From Salinispora pacifica CNR114 (GTDB taxonomy: Bacteria; Actinomycetota; Actinomycetes; Mycobacteriales; Micromonosporaceae): a stretch of 64,000 nt of DNA. Made by a program: the position numbers and the translations under genes. Within the stretch, counting starts at the first letter, position 1; the number at the start of each line of letters is the position of its first letter. The stretch is taken from assembly GCF_000514775.1 (NCBI RefSeq), contig NZ_AZWO01000022.1:1-64000 (forward strand), in the 5' to 3' direction. Below, piece after piece: positions 43,221 to 53,302 of this stretch. The notes below the pieces were generated by a model, which had not been told where the DNA came from, did no database searches, and saw nothing but the letters and a program-made list of their open reading frames with translations.

Positions 43221-45734
43221 TCACACCGGTTCGCTCGGTCCCCCCAGCTGTGGTTCGGAGCTGACGGCCATCACCGTCTCGACCGGCGTAACGCTCGCGG
43301 CCGACCCTTCGACCGGTTCGGCCGACGAGGTGGCGAGTTCCGCTCCGCCGAAAAGGCGGGGCAGGGTGGCGCTGTGCGCCGCACGCAGCTCCGCCAGGCT
43401 GAGCCGGAACTGCCCGTGCAACTCCAGCGCACCACCCGCCGGATCGGTGACGCCGATCCGCTCGCACGGCACTCCCTGCTCGTCGGCCAGCGCGGTGAAC
43501 GCCTTCTCGTGCCCACGCGGCACCGAGACCAACACCCGGCCAGCAGACTCGCTGAACAGGAAGACGAACGGCATCGAACCGCCGGTGAACTGCTCCGGCA
43601 GCGTGATCCGGGCGCCGACACCCCGGCGCAGGCAGGACTCGACCAGAGCCTGCGCCAGACCGCCGTCGGAGAGGTCGTGCGCGGAGCTGAGGTGCCCGCC
43701 CCGGGCTGCCACCGCCATCAACTCGGCGATCGCCCGCTCGCGGTCGAGGTTCACCTGGGGAGGTACGCCGCCGAGGTGTTCGTGGGTGGCCCACGCCCAC
43801 TCCGAGCCGGACAGCTCCACGTGCGTCTCGCCGAGCAGGTAGATCTGGTCGTGATCGTCGTCGCGCGGGACAAAACCCATCGGGACGCGATCCGCCACGT
43901 CGTCCAGCACGCCGAGGACCCCCACCACCGGGGTCGGATGGATGGCTGCCGCACCGGTCTGGTTGTAGAAGCTGACGTTGCCCCCGGTCACCGGGATACC
44001 CAGTTCGCCGCAGCCGTCGGCGATACCCCGGACGGCCTCGGCGAACTGCCACATCACACCCGGGTCCTCCGGCGAGCCGAAGTTGAGGCAGTCGGTGACG
44101 GCGATCGGCTTCGCACCGCTCACCGCCACGTTCCGGTACGCCTCGGCCAGCGCGAGCTTGGCGCCGTGGTACGGGTCGAGGCGCGCGTACCGGCCGTTGC
44201 CGTCAACGGAGAGCGCGATGCCGATGCCACTGCGCTCGTCAATCCGGATCACACCCGAGTCCTCGGGCTGGGCGAGCACGGTGTTGCCGAGCACGTACCG
44301 GTCGTACTGCTCGGTGACCCAGGTCTTGTCCGCCAGATTCGGTGCGGCGACCATGCGCAGGACCGTCTCCCGCAGGGCCTCCGGGTCACTCGGCCGGGGC
44401 AGGGTCTCCGCTCGGTCGGCCTGAAGCAGAATCAGGTCGGCCGGCTCCCGCATCGGCCGGTTGTACACCGGGCCGTCATCCGCCAGTGAGCCCGGCGGGA
44501 CGTCAACGACCAGATAGTCTCGCCAGGTGACGACCAGGCGGCCCGGCTGCCCGTCCGCCGCCGGCGGGGTGACCTCACCGATTGCGGTGGCGAGCACGCC
44601 CCACCTCTCGGCAGTCTTGAGCACCGCCTCCAGCTTCTCCGGCTCAACCACCAGCAGCATCCGCTCCTGGGACTCACTGGCGAGGATCTCGTGCGGCTCC
44701 ATCGAGGCTTCCCGCAGCGGGACCCGCTCAAGCCAGACCCGCATGCCGGTGCCCGCGGCGGCGGCGGTCTCGGCGAGGGCACAGGTCAGCCCGGCGCCGC
44801 CGAGGTCCTGGATGCCGACGACGAGTTGCTCGTCGTAGAGCTCCAGGCAGGCCTCGATGAGCAACTTCTCGATGAACGGGTCACCCACCTGCACCGAGGG
44901 GCGGCGCTGCTCGCTGCGCTCGTCGAAGGTGGCGCTGGCCAGCACCGACACGCCGCCGATGCCGTCCCGGCCGGTCTTGGCGCCCATCAGCACCACGATG
45001 TTTCCGTCGCCGGCGGCGGCCTTGTTCTGGAGTCGGTCGATCGGCAGTACCCCGACGCAGAGGGCGTTGACCAGCGGGTTGCCCTGGTAGCAGGGGTCGA
45101 AGACGACCTCGCCGCCGATGTTCGGCAGGCCGAGGCGATTGCCGTAGCCGCCGACCCCGGCGACCACGCCGGGTAGCACGCGAGCGGTGTCGGGGTGGTC
45201 GGCCGCGCCGAAGCGCAGCGGATCCATCACCGCGACCGGACGCGCGCCCATGGCGAGGATGTCCCGGACGATGCCGCCGACGCCGGTCGCCGCGCCCTGG
45301 TAGGGCTCGACAAAGCTCGGGTGGTTGTGCGACTCGACCTTGAAGGTCACCGCGAGTTCGTCGGAGACCCGGACCACGCCCGCGTTCTCCCCGATGCCGG
45401 CGAGTAGCCGGTCGCTGGACGGGGCCTTCTCCCCGAACTGGCGCAGGTGCACCTTGCTCGACTTGTAGGAGCAGTGCTCACTCCACATGATCGAGTACAT
45501 GGCCAGCTCGGCCTGGGTGGGCCGCCGGTCAAGCACCTGCCGGATCCGCTGGTACTCGTCGTCTCGGAGACCGAGGTCGGCGTAGGGCTGAAGCTCGTCC
45601 GGGCTGTCGCCGGCGTGGGGGACGGTGTCCACGCCGCCGGCCCAGCCGATGATGGCGGCGCCTCGGTCGAGCGCAGCCGTCGCTCCGGCTGCCACGGCGT
45701 CTGCGGTGTCCCGGGCCGGGTCCTGGGTGGTCAT
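43221..45734 (-). CDS. purL: Phosphoribosylformylglycinamidine synthase large subunit
   Basis: PurL makes FGAM from FGAR, ATP and ammonia supplied by PurQ with PurS. The 837-residue protein is the small-form PurL; segments [46 protein letters not shown] and [17 protein letters not shown] are characteristic. It is longer than B. subtilis PurL: an N-terminal extension of about 45 residues and a C-terminal Ser/Glu/Pro tail of about 45. GGAG precedes the ATG. It follows purQ after 67 bases. Confidence 0.96.
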   Translation of the reverse strand: MTTQDPARDTADAVAAGATAALDRGAAIIGWAGGVDTVPHAGDSPDELQPYADLGLRDDEYQRIRQVLDRRPTQAELAMYSIMWSEHCSYKSSKVHLRQFGEKAPSSDRLLAGIGENAGVVRVSDELAVTFKVESHNHPSFVEPYQGAATGVGGIVRDILAMGARPVAVMDPLRFGAADHPDTARVLPGVVAGVGGYGNRLGLPNIGGEVVFDPCYQGNPLVNALCVGVLPIDRLQNKAAAGDGNIVVLMGAKTGRDGIGGVSVLASATFDERSEQRRPSVQVGDPFIEKLLIEACLELYDEQLVVGIQDLGGAGLTCALAETAAAAGTGMRVWLERVPLREASMEPHEILASESQERMLLVVEPEKLEAVLKTAERWGVLATAIGEVTPPAADGQPGRLVVTWRDYLVVDVPPGSLADDGPVYNRPMREPADLILLQADRAETLPRPSDPEALRETVLRMVAAPNLADKTWVTEQYDRYVLGNTVLAQPEDSGVIRIDERSGIGIALSVDGNGRYARLDPYHGAKLALAEAYRNVAVSGAKPIAVTDCLNFGSPEDPGVMWQFAEAVRGIADGCGELGIPVTGGNVSFYNQTGAAAIHPTPVVGVLGVLDDVADRVPMGFVPRDDDHDQIYLLGETHVELSGSEWAWATHEHLGGVPPQVNLDRERAIAELMAVAARGGHLSSAHDLSDGGLAQALVESCLRRGVGARITLPEQFTGGSMPFVFLFSESAGRVLVSVPRGHEKAFTALADEQGVPCERIGVTDPAGGALELHGQFRLSLAELRAAHSATLPRLFGGAELATSSAEPVEGSAASVTPVETVMAVSSEPQLGGPSEPV

Positions 45735-45801
45735 GGCCTCTCCTTGTTACGCAGCGGGCCGCCCGTCGGGCGGGTGAGCCGACCGATGATGCCGCCTGCG
45801 G

Positions 45802-46482
45802 TCACGCCGCGGTCCCCACCAGGTGCTTGAGCGCCGAGGTGAAGAAGCCGAGGCCGTCCAGGGAGGGGCCGGTGAGCTCCTCCACCGCGTGCTCCGGGTG
45901 CGGCATGATGCCGACGACGTTTCCGGCGGCGTTGGTGATCGCGGCGATATCCCGCTGGGACCCGTTCGGGTTGCCCACGTAGCGGGCGACCACCCGGCCC
46001 TCGGCTTCGAGCTGGTCCAGCGTCGCGGCGTCCGCGACGTAGCAGCCCTCGCCGTTCTTGACCGGAATCAGCACCTCCTGGCCGGGCTGGAACGCGTTGG
46101 TCCAGGCGGTGCCGACCGACTCGATCCGCAGGACCTGGTCCCGGTTGCGGAAGTGCAGGTGCTGGTTTCGGGTCAGCGCACCGGGCAGCAGGTGGGCCTC
46201 GCAGAGGATCTGGAAGCCGTTGCAGATGCCGAGTACCGGCAGGCCCGCTCGGGCGGCGTCGACGATCGTCTCCATCACCGCGGCGAACCGGGCGATGGCG
46301 CCGCAGCGCAGATAGTCGCCGTACGAGAAGCCGCCGGGCAGGACCACAGCGTCCACCCCGTGCAGCTGCGGGTCAGCGTGCCAGAGACGGACCGGCTCGG
46401 CGCCGGCGAGCCGAACAGCACGCGCGGCGTCCCCGTCGTCGAGTGAACCGGGGAATGTGACCACACCTACTCGGGCGGTCAC
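45802..46482 (-). CDS. purQ: Phosphoribosylformylglycinamidine synthase, glutaminase subunit
   Basis: PurQ is a class I glutamine amidotransferase giving ammonia to PurL. The 226-residue protein has nucleophile Cys87 (GICNGFQ) and the catalytic His/Glu pair in MPHPEHAVE near residue 196. Its ATG overlaps the purS stop by four bases. Confidence 0.97.
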   Translation of the reverse strand: MTARVGVVTFPGSLDDGDAARAVRLAGAEPVRLWHADPQLHGVDAVVLPGGFSYGDYLRCGAIARFAAVMETIVDAARAGLPVLGICNGFQILCEAHLLPGALTRNQHLHFRNRDQVLRIESVGTAWTNAFQPGQEVLIPVKNGEGCYVADAATLDQLEAEGRVVARYVGNPNGSQRDIAAITNAAGNVVGIMPHPEHAVEELTGPSLDGLGFFTSALKHLVGTAA

Positions 46483-46742
46483 GGTTGGGCGTCCACGGTC
46501 TCGCCATCCTCGGCCAGACGGATGGTGAAGTCCTCGATGACCGGGTTGGCGAGCAGCTTGTCGGCGATCTCCCGGGTCTGGTTCAGATCTGGCTCCCCGA
46601 TGAAATCGATCTCGATCCGCCGGCCGATCCGGACCGAGGCGACATCCTCGACGCCGAGCCGAGGCAGCGCGTTAGCGACGGCCTGTCCCTGCGGATCGAG
46701 AATCTCCGGTTTGAGCATGACGTCGACGACGACGCGAGGCAC
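46479..46742 (-). CDS. purS: Phosphoribosylformylglycinamidine synthase subunit PurS
   Basis: PurS (87 residues) bridges PurL and PurQ. It shows the family opening [21 protein letters not shown] and [20 protein letters not shown] at 46742 follows GGAG and removes a 70-residue false extension. It is the first gene of purSQL. Confidence 0.94.
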   Translation of the reverse strand: MPRVVVDVMLKPEILDPQGQAVANALPRLGVEDVASVRIGRRIEIDFIGEPDLNQTREIADKLLANPVIEDFTIRLAEDGETVDAQP

Positions 46743-47251
46743 TGGGCACTCCTGACTGTGTACGCAGTTGGGTGCCGACCCACAAGGGGCGAGCGCAGCC
46801 AGCCTACCTGGCAGATACCGCGTCGCCCGCACCGGCCGCACGCGGTTTGGGCAATCTCCGGCGCGGTTAAGGCGAGCACAAAGTCCGATGCCTTTCCGTT
46901 GTGATCCCGATGCGATTTCGTTGCCACCGACCCGCTTCGTTGACGGACCTACCAACGGAGCGATACAACCCCGAAGAATACAGAAGCTTCAATTTCCATC
47001 CCGGCAACCGCCACCGGACTCCTACCCACCAGCAGATCGGCGTGACCAGCGGCCTCAGCTCCCGGATGTGCGGGCAGTGTCGCGTACAACCGTTCCTGGA
47101 CCGCCCCGGTTTCCGGTGTCTGACGGTTAACGCCACCACAGCGCAGGTGGCCGGCCAAGCGCCGACCGTCCGCGCCGCGCTGTTTTTCACCATCCGATCA
47201 GGTGAACAGGGCCCACGTTCGACCCCAGCACGGGCTGACAGCATCAGAACC
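46743..47251. other. Intergenic region between purS and the YbjQ-like gene
   Basis: These 509 bases separate two divergent genes and hold their promoters. The section 46890-47000 is A/T-rich. A rightward promoter fits TTGACG (46940-46945), 18 bases, TACAAC (46964-46969). No convincing gene, tRNA or riboswitch was seen; a frame running in from 46901 is not family-like until 47252. Confidence 0.45.
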
Positions 47252-47713
47252 GTGCTGGTCGTGACGACGGATCAACTACCCGGTTATGAGGTCCGCCAGA
47301 TCCTCGGCGAGGTGGTCTCCTCGATGGCCAGGACCCGTAACCCGTACCGCGAGGGCGTGAAGAACCTCCGGGGCGGCGCGTACGACCCGATGGCGCCGGA
47401 CAACCTCACCCGCTGGCGGGCCGACTCGGTGGCCCGCCTCGGCGAGGAGGCCCGCCGGCTCGGCGCGAACGCGGTGATCGGGATGCGGTTCGACAGCCGG
47501 GACTGCGGCGAGATGTGGATGGAGATCTGCGCCTACGGCACAGCGGTGATCGTGGTACCCCGGGTCCCCGACGTCATGCCCCCCGACCAGCCCCTGGTGG
47601 CGGCGGAGACCGCACACGAGCCGACGATCACGCCCGAGCCCAGCGGCATCGGCGAGCCGGCCACCGCACCCGACCTGCGGAGCGCGGCCGAGACCCCCAC
47701 CCCCGAACCCTGA
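47252..47713 (+). CDS. YbjQ/UPF0145-like protein
   Basis: The 153-residue protein begins VLVVTTDQLPGYEVRQILGEVVSS and continues LTRWRADSVARLGEEARRLGANAVIGMRFDS, matching the YbjQ (heavy-metal-binding-like) fold, about residues 1-105. The last 45 residues are a Pro/Thr/Glu tail. The domain forms pentamers in solved structures and its function is unsettled. GTG at 47252 starts the family match. No strong ribosome site is seen. Confidence 0.85.
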   Translation: MLVVTTDQLPGYEVRQILGEVVSSMARTRNPYREGVKNLRGGAYDPMAPDNLTRWRADSVARLGEEARRLGANAVIGMRFDSRDCGEMWMEICAYGTAVIVVPRVPDVMPPDQPLVAAETAHEPTITPEPSGIGEPATAPDLRSAAETPTPEP

Positions 47714-47769
47714 CCACCGCGTCCCGCCCCGCGGGGACCGACGCCGGTGGCCCAGGGCGGGGGCGGCGA

Positions 47770-49194
47770 TCAGAGGATCGGCGGCGGGCTGTACGCGGCG
47801 GCCCGGGGGTGGCGGTCGAGCACCGCCGCGACTCGCTGCACCACCGCCTGGACCTGAGCGGGGGCGGCACCGACGAAGGCCGTACGGTCGGCCACCAGGT
47901 CGGCGATGTCGGCGCGGGTCAGGTTCAGCCGGTCGTCGGCGGCGAGCCGGTCGAAGAGGTCGTTCTCGGTGGCGCCCTTCTCCCGCATCGCCAGCGCGAC
48001 CGCCACCGCGTGCTCCTTGATCACCTCGTGGGCGACCTCCCGGCCGACACCCCGCCGTACCGCCGCGACCAGGATCTTGGTGGTGGCCAGGAACGGCAGG
48101 AAGCGCTCCAACTCCCGGTTGACCACGGCCGGGTACGCGCCGAACTCGTCCAGCACGGTGAGGAACGTCTGGAACAGCCCGTCCGCGGCGAAGAAGGCGT
48201 CCGGCAGCGCCACCCGACGCACCACCGAGCAGGAGACATCCCCCTCGTTCCACTGATCGCCGGCGAGTTCGCCGACCATCGACAGGTAGCCACGGATGAT
48301 CACCGCGAAGCCGTTCACCCGCTCCGACGACCGGGTGTTCATCTTGTGCGGCATCGCGCTGGAGCCGACCTGGCCCGGCTGGAAGCCCTCGGTCGCCAAC
48401 TCCTGGCCGACCATCAACCGGATCGTGGTGGCCAAGGCCGACGGCCCCGCCGCCACCTGGGCCAACGCCGAAAGCACGTCGAAGTCGAGCGAACGCGGGT
48501 AGACCTGCCCGACGCTGTCCAGCACCCGGCCGAAGCCGAGGTGCTCCGCCACCCGACGCTCCAACTCGGCCACCTTGCCGGCGTCCCCGTCGAGCAGGTC
48601 GAGCTGGTCCGCGGCGGTGCCGACCGGACCCTTGATCCCCCGCAGCGGGTACCGCCCGATCAGGTCTTCCAGCCGCTCGTACGCGATCAACAGCTCCTCC
48701 GCCACCGAGGCGAAACGCTTGCCCAACGTGGTGGCCTGCGCCGCAACGTTGTGCGAGCGCCCCGCCAGCACCAGGTCGGAGTGCTCGACGGCGAGCCGGG
48801 ACAAGCGGGCCAGGGTGGCGACCACCCGGTCCCGGATCAGCTCCAGGGAGGCCCGCACCTGCAGCTGCTCGACATTCTCGGTCAGGTCCCGGGAGGTCAT
48901 GCCCTTGTGCACGTGCTCATGCCCGGCCAGCGCGCTGAACTCCTCGATCCGCGCCTTCACGTCGTGCCGGGTGACCCGCTCCCGCCGCGCGATCGAGGCC
49001 AGGTCGACCTGGTCGAGCACCCGCTGATAGGCCTCGACCACCCCGTCCGGCACGTCCACGCCAAGATCCCGCTGGGCGCTGAGCACGGCCAGCCAGAGCC
49101 GACGCTCCATCCGAATCTTCTCCTCCGGGGACCAGAGGGTGACCAGTTCGGGGGAGGCGTACCGGTTGGCGAGCACGTTCGGGATCGTCGTCAC
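47770..49194 (-). CDS. purB: Adenylosuccinate lyase
   Basis: PurB cleaves SAICAR to AICAR and adenylosuccinate to AMP. The 474-residue fumarase-superfamily protein has KGMTSRDLTENVEQLQ, the substrate loop GSSAMPHKMN and HSDLVLAGRSHN. GTG at 49194 follows GGAG; the frame extending back to 49716 is non-family sequence from the opposite phase of argS. It lies 76 bases after argS on the same strand. Confidence 0.95.
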   Translation of the reverse strand: MTTIPNVLANRYASPELVTLWSPEEKIRMERRLWLAVLSAQRDLGVDVPDGVVEAYQRVLDQVDLASIARRERVTRHDVKARIEEFSALAGHEHVHKGMTSRDLTENVEQLQVRASLELIRDRVVATLARLSRLAVEHSDLVLAGRSHNVAAQATTLGKRFASVAEELLIAYERLEDLIGRYPLRGIKGPVGTAADQLDLLDGDAGKVAELERRVAEHLGFGRVLDSVGQVYPRSLDFDVLSALAQVAAGPSALATTIRLMVGQELATEGFQPGQVGSSAMPHKMNTRSSERVNGFAVIIRGYLSMVGELAGDQWNEGDVSCSVVRRVALPDAFFAADGLFQTFLTVLDEFGAYPAVVNRELERFLPFLATTKILVAAVRRGVGREVAHEVIKEHAVAVALAMREKGATENDLFDRLAADDRLNLTRADIADLVADRTAFVGAAPAQVQAVVQRVAAVLDRHPRAAAYSPPPIL

Positions 49195-49270
49195 GACCCC
49201 ATTCTCCGGTACCCGGGCGCGGCGCTCCCGGCCGGGCCGCCGCCGACCACGCCATCCGAGCACCCGGGCG

Positions 49271-50989
49271 CTACATCCGGTCGGGGGTGGCGATGCCGAG
49301 TAGGTACAGGCCCTGCCGGAGGACCCGGGCGGTGAGGTCGCAGAGGGCGAGCCGGCTGTCGCGCACCGCGTCCTCGGCCCGCAGGACCGGGCAGGCTTCG
49401 TAGAAGCCACTGAAGGTGGTGGCGAGGGTGTGCAGGTAGCCGGCGAGCCGGTGGAACTGCAGGGTCTGCTCGACGCTGGCCACCACGGCTCCGAAACCCG
49501 CCAGTTCGAGGGCGAGGGTGTGCTCGGCCGGGTGCCCGATCGTGATCGGGGCGGGGGTGAACCGCTCGATCTCGGCCCGACGGAAGATGGACCGGATCCG
49601 GGCGTGGGCGTACTGCAGGTATGGGGCGGTGTTGCCGTCCAGGGAGAGCATCCGCTGCCAGTCGAAGACGTAGTCCCTGTTTCGGTCGGTGGACAGGTCG
49701 GCGTACTTGATGGCACCGATGCCGACCGCGCGGGCGACGTCAGCGACCTCCGTCGCGGAGAGGTCGGGGTTCTTCTGCCGGGCCAGCTCGGCGGCCCGGG
49801 TCACGCCCTCTTCGAGCAGCCCGACAAGTTTGACCGAGTCACCGGCCCGGCTGCGCAGCATCCTGCCGTCCGAGCCGAGGATCGAGCCGAAGCCGAGATG
49901 CTCGGCCCGCGCCGGTGGGCTCAGCCAGCCGGCCTGCCGCGCGACCGCGTACACCAGCTCGAAGTGCTGACGCTGCGGCAGGCCGACGACGTAGAGCAAC
50001 CGGGTCGCGCCGAGGTCCTGGGTGCGGTGGCGGATCGCCGCGAGGTCGGTGGCGCCGTAGCCGTAGCCGCCGTCCCGCTTCCGCACAATGATCGGTAACG
50101 GCTGCCCGTCCCGGGCGGTGAAGCCGGGCGGGAAGACGCAGGCGGCGTCGCCGCTCTCCCGCAGCAGGCCGAGCCGATCCAGCTCGTCGGTCACCGGGGC
50201 GAGCCGGTCGTTGTAGTAACTCTCCCCGCGGAAGTCCTGCTCGGTCAGGAGGACGCCGAGCTGGTCGTAGACGGTGAGGAAGTACTTCTCCGACTCGGCG
50301 ACGAGCAGCCGCCACAGCCGCAGCGTCAGCTCGTCCCCGTGTTGCAGGGCGACCACCCGCCGCCGGGCCCGCCCCCGGAACGCGTCGTCGGCGTCGAACT
50401 TGGCCCGGGCCGCCTTGTAGAACGAATCCAGGTCCCCGACGGACAACTCGTCGGCAGCCCCCGACTCACCCAGGTCGAGCAGGTGCTCGATGAGCATCCC
50501 GAAGGGGGTACCCCAGTCGCCCAGATGGTTGGCCTTGATCACCTGATGCCCGCGCCATTCGAGCAGCCGTACGGCGGCGTCACCGATCACGGTCCCCCGC
50601 AGGTGCCCGACGTGCATCTCCTTGGCCACGTTCGGGGACGAATAGTCGACCACCACCGTCTCCGCAGCGGAGCTGGGCGCGACCCCGAGCCGGGTGTCGG
50701 CGGCCGCGGTCGACAGCAGCGTGCCGAGTGCCGAGTCGGCGACCGTCAGGTTGATGAAACCGGGACCGGACACCGCCGCCGCTGAGCAGAGGTCCGCCAA
50801 CTCCACCTGGTCCAGCACCTCGGCCGCGACGTCCCGTGGCCGGCGACCAAGCCGACGCGCCAGGGCGAGGGCGGCGTCGCACTGGTAGTCCGCGTGCTGC
50901 GACCGCCGCAGAACCGGGTCGACCGGCGCACCGGCCACCGCCGAGAACACCGGCGCCAGCCGGTCCGCCAGCAACTTCTCAAGATTCAT
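49271..50989 (-). CDS. argS: Arginyl-tRNA synthetase
   Basis: ArgS attaches arginine to its tRNA. The 572-residue class I enzyme has the HIGH signature HVGH (VAKEMHVGHLRG, about 120-131). The KMSKS equivalent is RMLRSRAGDSVKL, within the usual actinobacterial variation. The N-terminal additional domain (about 1-95) and C-terminal DALR anticodon domain (about 450-572) are both present. The ATG at 50989 has no strong ribosome site. A large palindrome lies 40-70 bases upstream. Many actinomycetes also carry an argS near the lysA-hom-thrC genes; whether this is a second copy cannot be told here. Confidence 0.94.
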   Translation of the reverse strand: MNLEKLLADRLAPVFSAVAGAPVDPVLRRSQHADYQCDAALALARRLGRRPRDVAAEVLDQVELADLCSAAAVSGPGFINLTVADSALGTLLSTAAADTRLGVAPSSAAETVVVDYSSPNVAKEMHVGHLRGTVIGDAAVRLLEWRGHQVIKANHLGDWGTPFGMLIEHLLDLGESGAADELSVGDLDSFYKAARAKFDADDAFRGRARRRVVALQHGDELTLRLWRLLVAESEKYFLTVYDQLGVLLTEQDFRGESYYNDRLAPVTDELDRLGLLRESGDAACVFPPGFTARDGQPLPIIVRKRDGGYGYGATDLAAIRHRTQDLGATRLLYVVGLPQRQHFELVYAVARQAGWLSPPARAEHLGFGSILGSDGRMLRSRAGDSVKLVGLLEEGVTRAAELARQKNPDLSATEVADVARAVGIGAIKYADLSTDRNRDYVFDWQRMLSLDGNTAPYLQYAHARIRSIFRRAEIERFTPAPITIGHPAEHTLALELAGFGAVVASVEQTLQFHRLAGYLHTLATTFSGFYEACPVLRAEDAVRDSRLALCDLTARVLRQGLYLLGIATPDRM

Positions 50990-51030
50990 GAAAGGTACGC
51001 CAATCTCGGGGGAGCGGATCGACGACCAGG

Positions 51031-51058
51031 GTGTCCGGCGGATCGATCCGCCGGACAC
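51031..51058. promoter_or_regulatory. 28-base perfect palindrome upstream of argS
   Basis: Arms starting GTGTCCGGCGGATC meet at GATC and pair over all 14 bases with no loop. It lies 42 bases before the argS start and 136 bases after the gntR stop. As RNA it would be a very stable hairpin with no T-tract, so it may terminate the gntR message or attenuate argS; it might instead be an operator. Confidence 0.55.
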
Positions 51059-51193
51059 GAAGAGTCAACTCAGGCGGTCGAGGACGGTTCGCCGGAGTTC
51101 GAAGCTGGACACGAACCGGAAACTACCGAAACTCCGGCGCACCATCGACCGATTTCCGCCCGCGATGCGCCCTCGGGCCCGGGACTACCCCCG

Positions 51194-51898
51194 CTAGTCG
51201 TAGTGCAGCTCGTGCCGGTGGCTGCCCTTGACGAGGATCGACACCTCGACCGGTCTGGCGTCGACCGATCGGATCACCCGTAGCTGGCGGAGCACCGGTA
51301 CGTACGGCGGCAGGTCGAGCGCTTCGACCTCCTCCGTCGTGGGCATCCGCGCGCTGACCCGGTCCCGCGTCTGCCGCTGCGGGTACCCCAGATCCGCCAG
51401 CACCCGCGGGGCGCCACCCGGGATCTTGCGCCGCACGGCGAGCTCCGTACCGCTGGCGATGGCCGCCGGGTAGTACGACCAGGACAGCTCGACCGGCTCG
51501 GCACCACACATGAGCAGCCGATGCCGCAGGACGGCTCGTTCGCCCGCACCGATCCCCAGTTCCCGCGCCACCTCGGCTGGCGGCACCACCTCTGCCACCG
51601 AGCGGAGCCGGTAGGCGTACCGGTCGGAGGTGGGAGCGAGGTAAGCCGACGCCTCCACCACCAGCGGTCGCCTCGGTCGGACGTAGACGCCCTTTCCCAC
51701 CTTGCTGTAAACGGAGCCCTCCGCCTTCAGCGCACCGAGGGCACGTTGGACTGTCGCGGTGGCAGCGGAGTACTGCTGCACGAGCGTTGGGATCGACGGC
51801 AGCTGTGACCCCGGCGGCAGCTCGCCGGACATGATGCGGGATCGCAGGTCGGCCGCGACCTGCTCATGACGGGGACGGCTGTCGGATCCACTCGCCAT
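51194..51898 (-). CDS. GntR-family regulator, HutC/UTRA type
   Basis: The 234-residue protein has an N-terminal winged helix (PRHEQVAADLRSRIMSGELPPGSQLPS, then TATVQRALGALKAEG) and a C-terminal UTRA ligand domain (about 85-230). HutC-type GntR proteins respond to sugars, amino acids or their derivatives. It lies upstream of argS on the same strand. Its target is unknown. Confidence 0.9.
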   Translation of the reverse strand: MASGSDSRPRHEQVAADLRSRIMSGELPPGSQLPSIPTLVQQYSAATATVQRALGALKAEGSVYSKVGKGVYVRPRRPLVVEASAYLAPTSDRYAYRLRSVAEVVPPAEVARELGIGAGERAVLRHRLLMCGAEPVELSWSYYPAAIASGTELAVRRKIPGGAPRVLADLGYPQRQTRDRVSARMPTTEEVEALDLPPYVPVLRQLRVIRSVDARPVEVSILVKGSHRHELHYD

Positions 51899-51954
51899 GT
51901 CCGCTGCTCCGCTCCGTCAGTCGATCGCCACCTCGTACCCGGGAGACTCCTCGG

Positions 51955-53247
51955 TCAGCGTTCCAGGATCGCCGTTACGCCCTGCCCGCCTGCGGCGCAG
52001 ATTGAGATGAGCCCGCGGCCGCCGCCGCGCTCGTCGAGCAGCTTGGCCAGCGTCGCCACGATCCGGCCGCCGGTCGCGGCGAACGGGTGCCCGGCGGCCA
52101 GCGACGAACCGTTGACGTTGATCCGCTCCGGGTCGATCGCTCCGAGTGGGGCGTCCAGCCCGAGCCGGTCCCGGCAGAACTCCGGCGACTCCCAGGCGGC
52201 CAGGGTGGCCAGCACCTGCGCGGCGAACGCCTCGTGGATCTCGTAGAAGTCGAAGTCCTGCAGGGTGAGCCCGGCGCGGGCCAGCAGCTGGGGCACCGCG
52301 TACGCGGGGGCCATCAGCAGCCCCTCCTCGCCGGGCACGAAGTCCACGGCGGCCGTCTGCGACCAGGTGAACCACGCCTGCACCGGCAGGTTGCGCGCCT
52401 GCGCCCACTCCTCACTGGCGAGCAGCACGGTCGACGCGCCGTCGGTCAGCGGCGACGAGTTGCCGGCGGTCATGGTGGCCTGCTCGGCGTCCGGGCCCTT
52501 CGTGCCGAAGACCGGGCGGAGGTTGCCGAGCTTCTCCAGGCTGGTGTCGGGCCGCAGGTTCTGGTCCCGGGTCAGCCCGAGGTACGGCGTCATCAGGTCG
52601 TCGAAGAATCCCCGCTCGTACGCGGCGGCCAGCCGGTGGTGCGACCGCAACGCCAGCTCATCCTGCGCCTGCCGGCCGACCTGCCAACGCCGGGCGGTAC
52701 GGGCGGCGTGCTCGCCCATGGACAGGCCGGTGCGGGGCTCGGCGTTGCGGGGGAGCTCCGGCCGGAACGGTTGCGAGGGGCGCAGCCGGGTGGCGGTCCG
52801 CACCCGCTCCCCGAGGGTCCGGGCACTGTTCAGTTTGAGCAGCGTGCGCCGCAGCTGCTCGTTCACGGCGAGCGGCGCGTCCGAGGTGGTGTCGACGCCA
52901 CCGGCGATACCGACCTCGAGCTGACCCAGCGCGATCTTGTTGGCGACCAGGATGGCGGCTTCCAGGCCGGTGCCGCAGGCCTGCTGGATGTCGTAGGCGG
53001 GGGTGTGCGGGTCGAGCTTCGAGCCGAGCACCACCTCGCGGGTCAGGTTGAAGTCTCGGGAGTGTTTCAGCACGGCGCCCGCCACCACCTCGCCGACCCG
53101 TTGGCCGGCCAGGCCGTACCGGGCGACCAGCCCGTCGAGGGCCGCGCCGAGCAGGTCCGCGTTGGACGCCTCGGCGTACCGCGAGTTGGAGCGGGCGAAG
53201 GGGATGCGGTTGCCGCCGATGACTGCGACCCGCCGGATGTTCTGCAT
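51955..53247 (-). CDS. Acetyl-CoA acetyltransferase (thiolase)
   Basis: The 430-residue thiolase cleaves or condenses acyl-CoAs. The acyl-binding nucleophile is Cys91 (QQACGTGLE); the catalytic pair lies in EIHEAFAA and the C-terminal CAAGGQG; NVNGSSLAAGHP is the loop. It resembles FadI-like thiolases of fatty-acid oxidation. It is divergent from the FabG4-like gene, and a TetR-type operator lies 32 bases before its start. GGAGG precedes the ATG. Confidence 0.92.
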   Translation of the reverse strand: MQNIRRVAVIGGNRIPFARSNSRYAEASNADLLGAALDGLVARYGLAGQRVGEVVAGAVLKHSRDFNLTREVVLGSKLDPHTPAYDIQQACGTGLEAAILVANKIALGQLEVGIAGGVDTTSDAPLAVNEQLRRTLLKLNSARTLGERVRTATRLRPSQPFRPELPRNAEPRTGLSMGEHAARTARRWQVGRQAQDELALRSHHRLAAAYERGFFDDLMTPYLGLTRDQNLRPDTSLEKLGNLRPVFGTKGPDAEQATMTAGNSSPLTDGASTVLLASEEWAQARNLPVQAWFTWSQTAAVDFVPGEEGLLMAPAYAVPQLLARAGLTLQDFDFYEIHEAFAAQVLATLAAWESPEFCRDRLGLDAPLGAIDPERINVNGSSLAAGHPFAATGGRIVATLAKLLDERGGGRGLISICAAGGQGVTAILER

Positions 53248-53268
53248 GCTTCCCGCCTCCTTTGGGGG

Positions 53269-53296
53269 TTGCTCTCAACCTACTCGCCAGTAGGCT
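53269..53296 (+). promoter_or_regulatory. Promoter of the FabG4-like gene (leaderless)
   Basis: TTGCTC (53269-53274), 16 bases and TAGGCT (53291-53296) lie six bases before the ATG at 53303, so the transcript would start at or near the codon itself. No ribosome site is present. The operator overlaps the spacer and -10 element. Confidence 0.6.
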
Positions 53297-53300
53297 ACGC
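53279..53300. promoter_or_regulatory. Candidate TetR operator, thiolase/fabG divergon
   Basis: CCTACTCG, three bases, GTAGG and CTACGC repeat the left part of the palindrome at 56953-56983 next to the TetR gene (CCTACTCG, three bases, GTAGGGTTACGC). The internal repeat CCTACT and AGTAGG gives it local symmetry. Its place over the fabG promoter and near the thiolase start suits a repressor site. Confidence 0.6.
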
Positions 53301-53302
53301 CT

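Noticed and set aside
51059..51193. Possible T-box or other tRNA-sensing leader before argS
   Set aside because: Inverted repeats exist, but I could not find a T-box sequence or a specifier/antiterminator layout; such leaders are not expected for actinobacterial argS.
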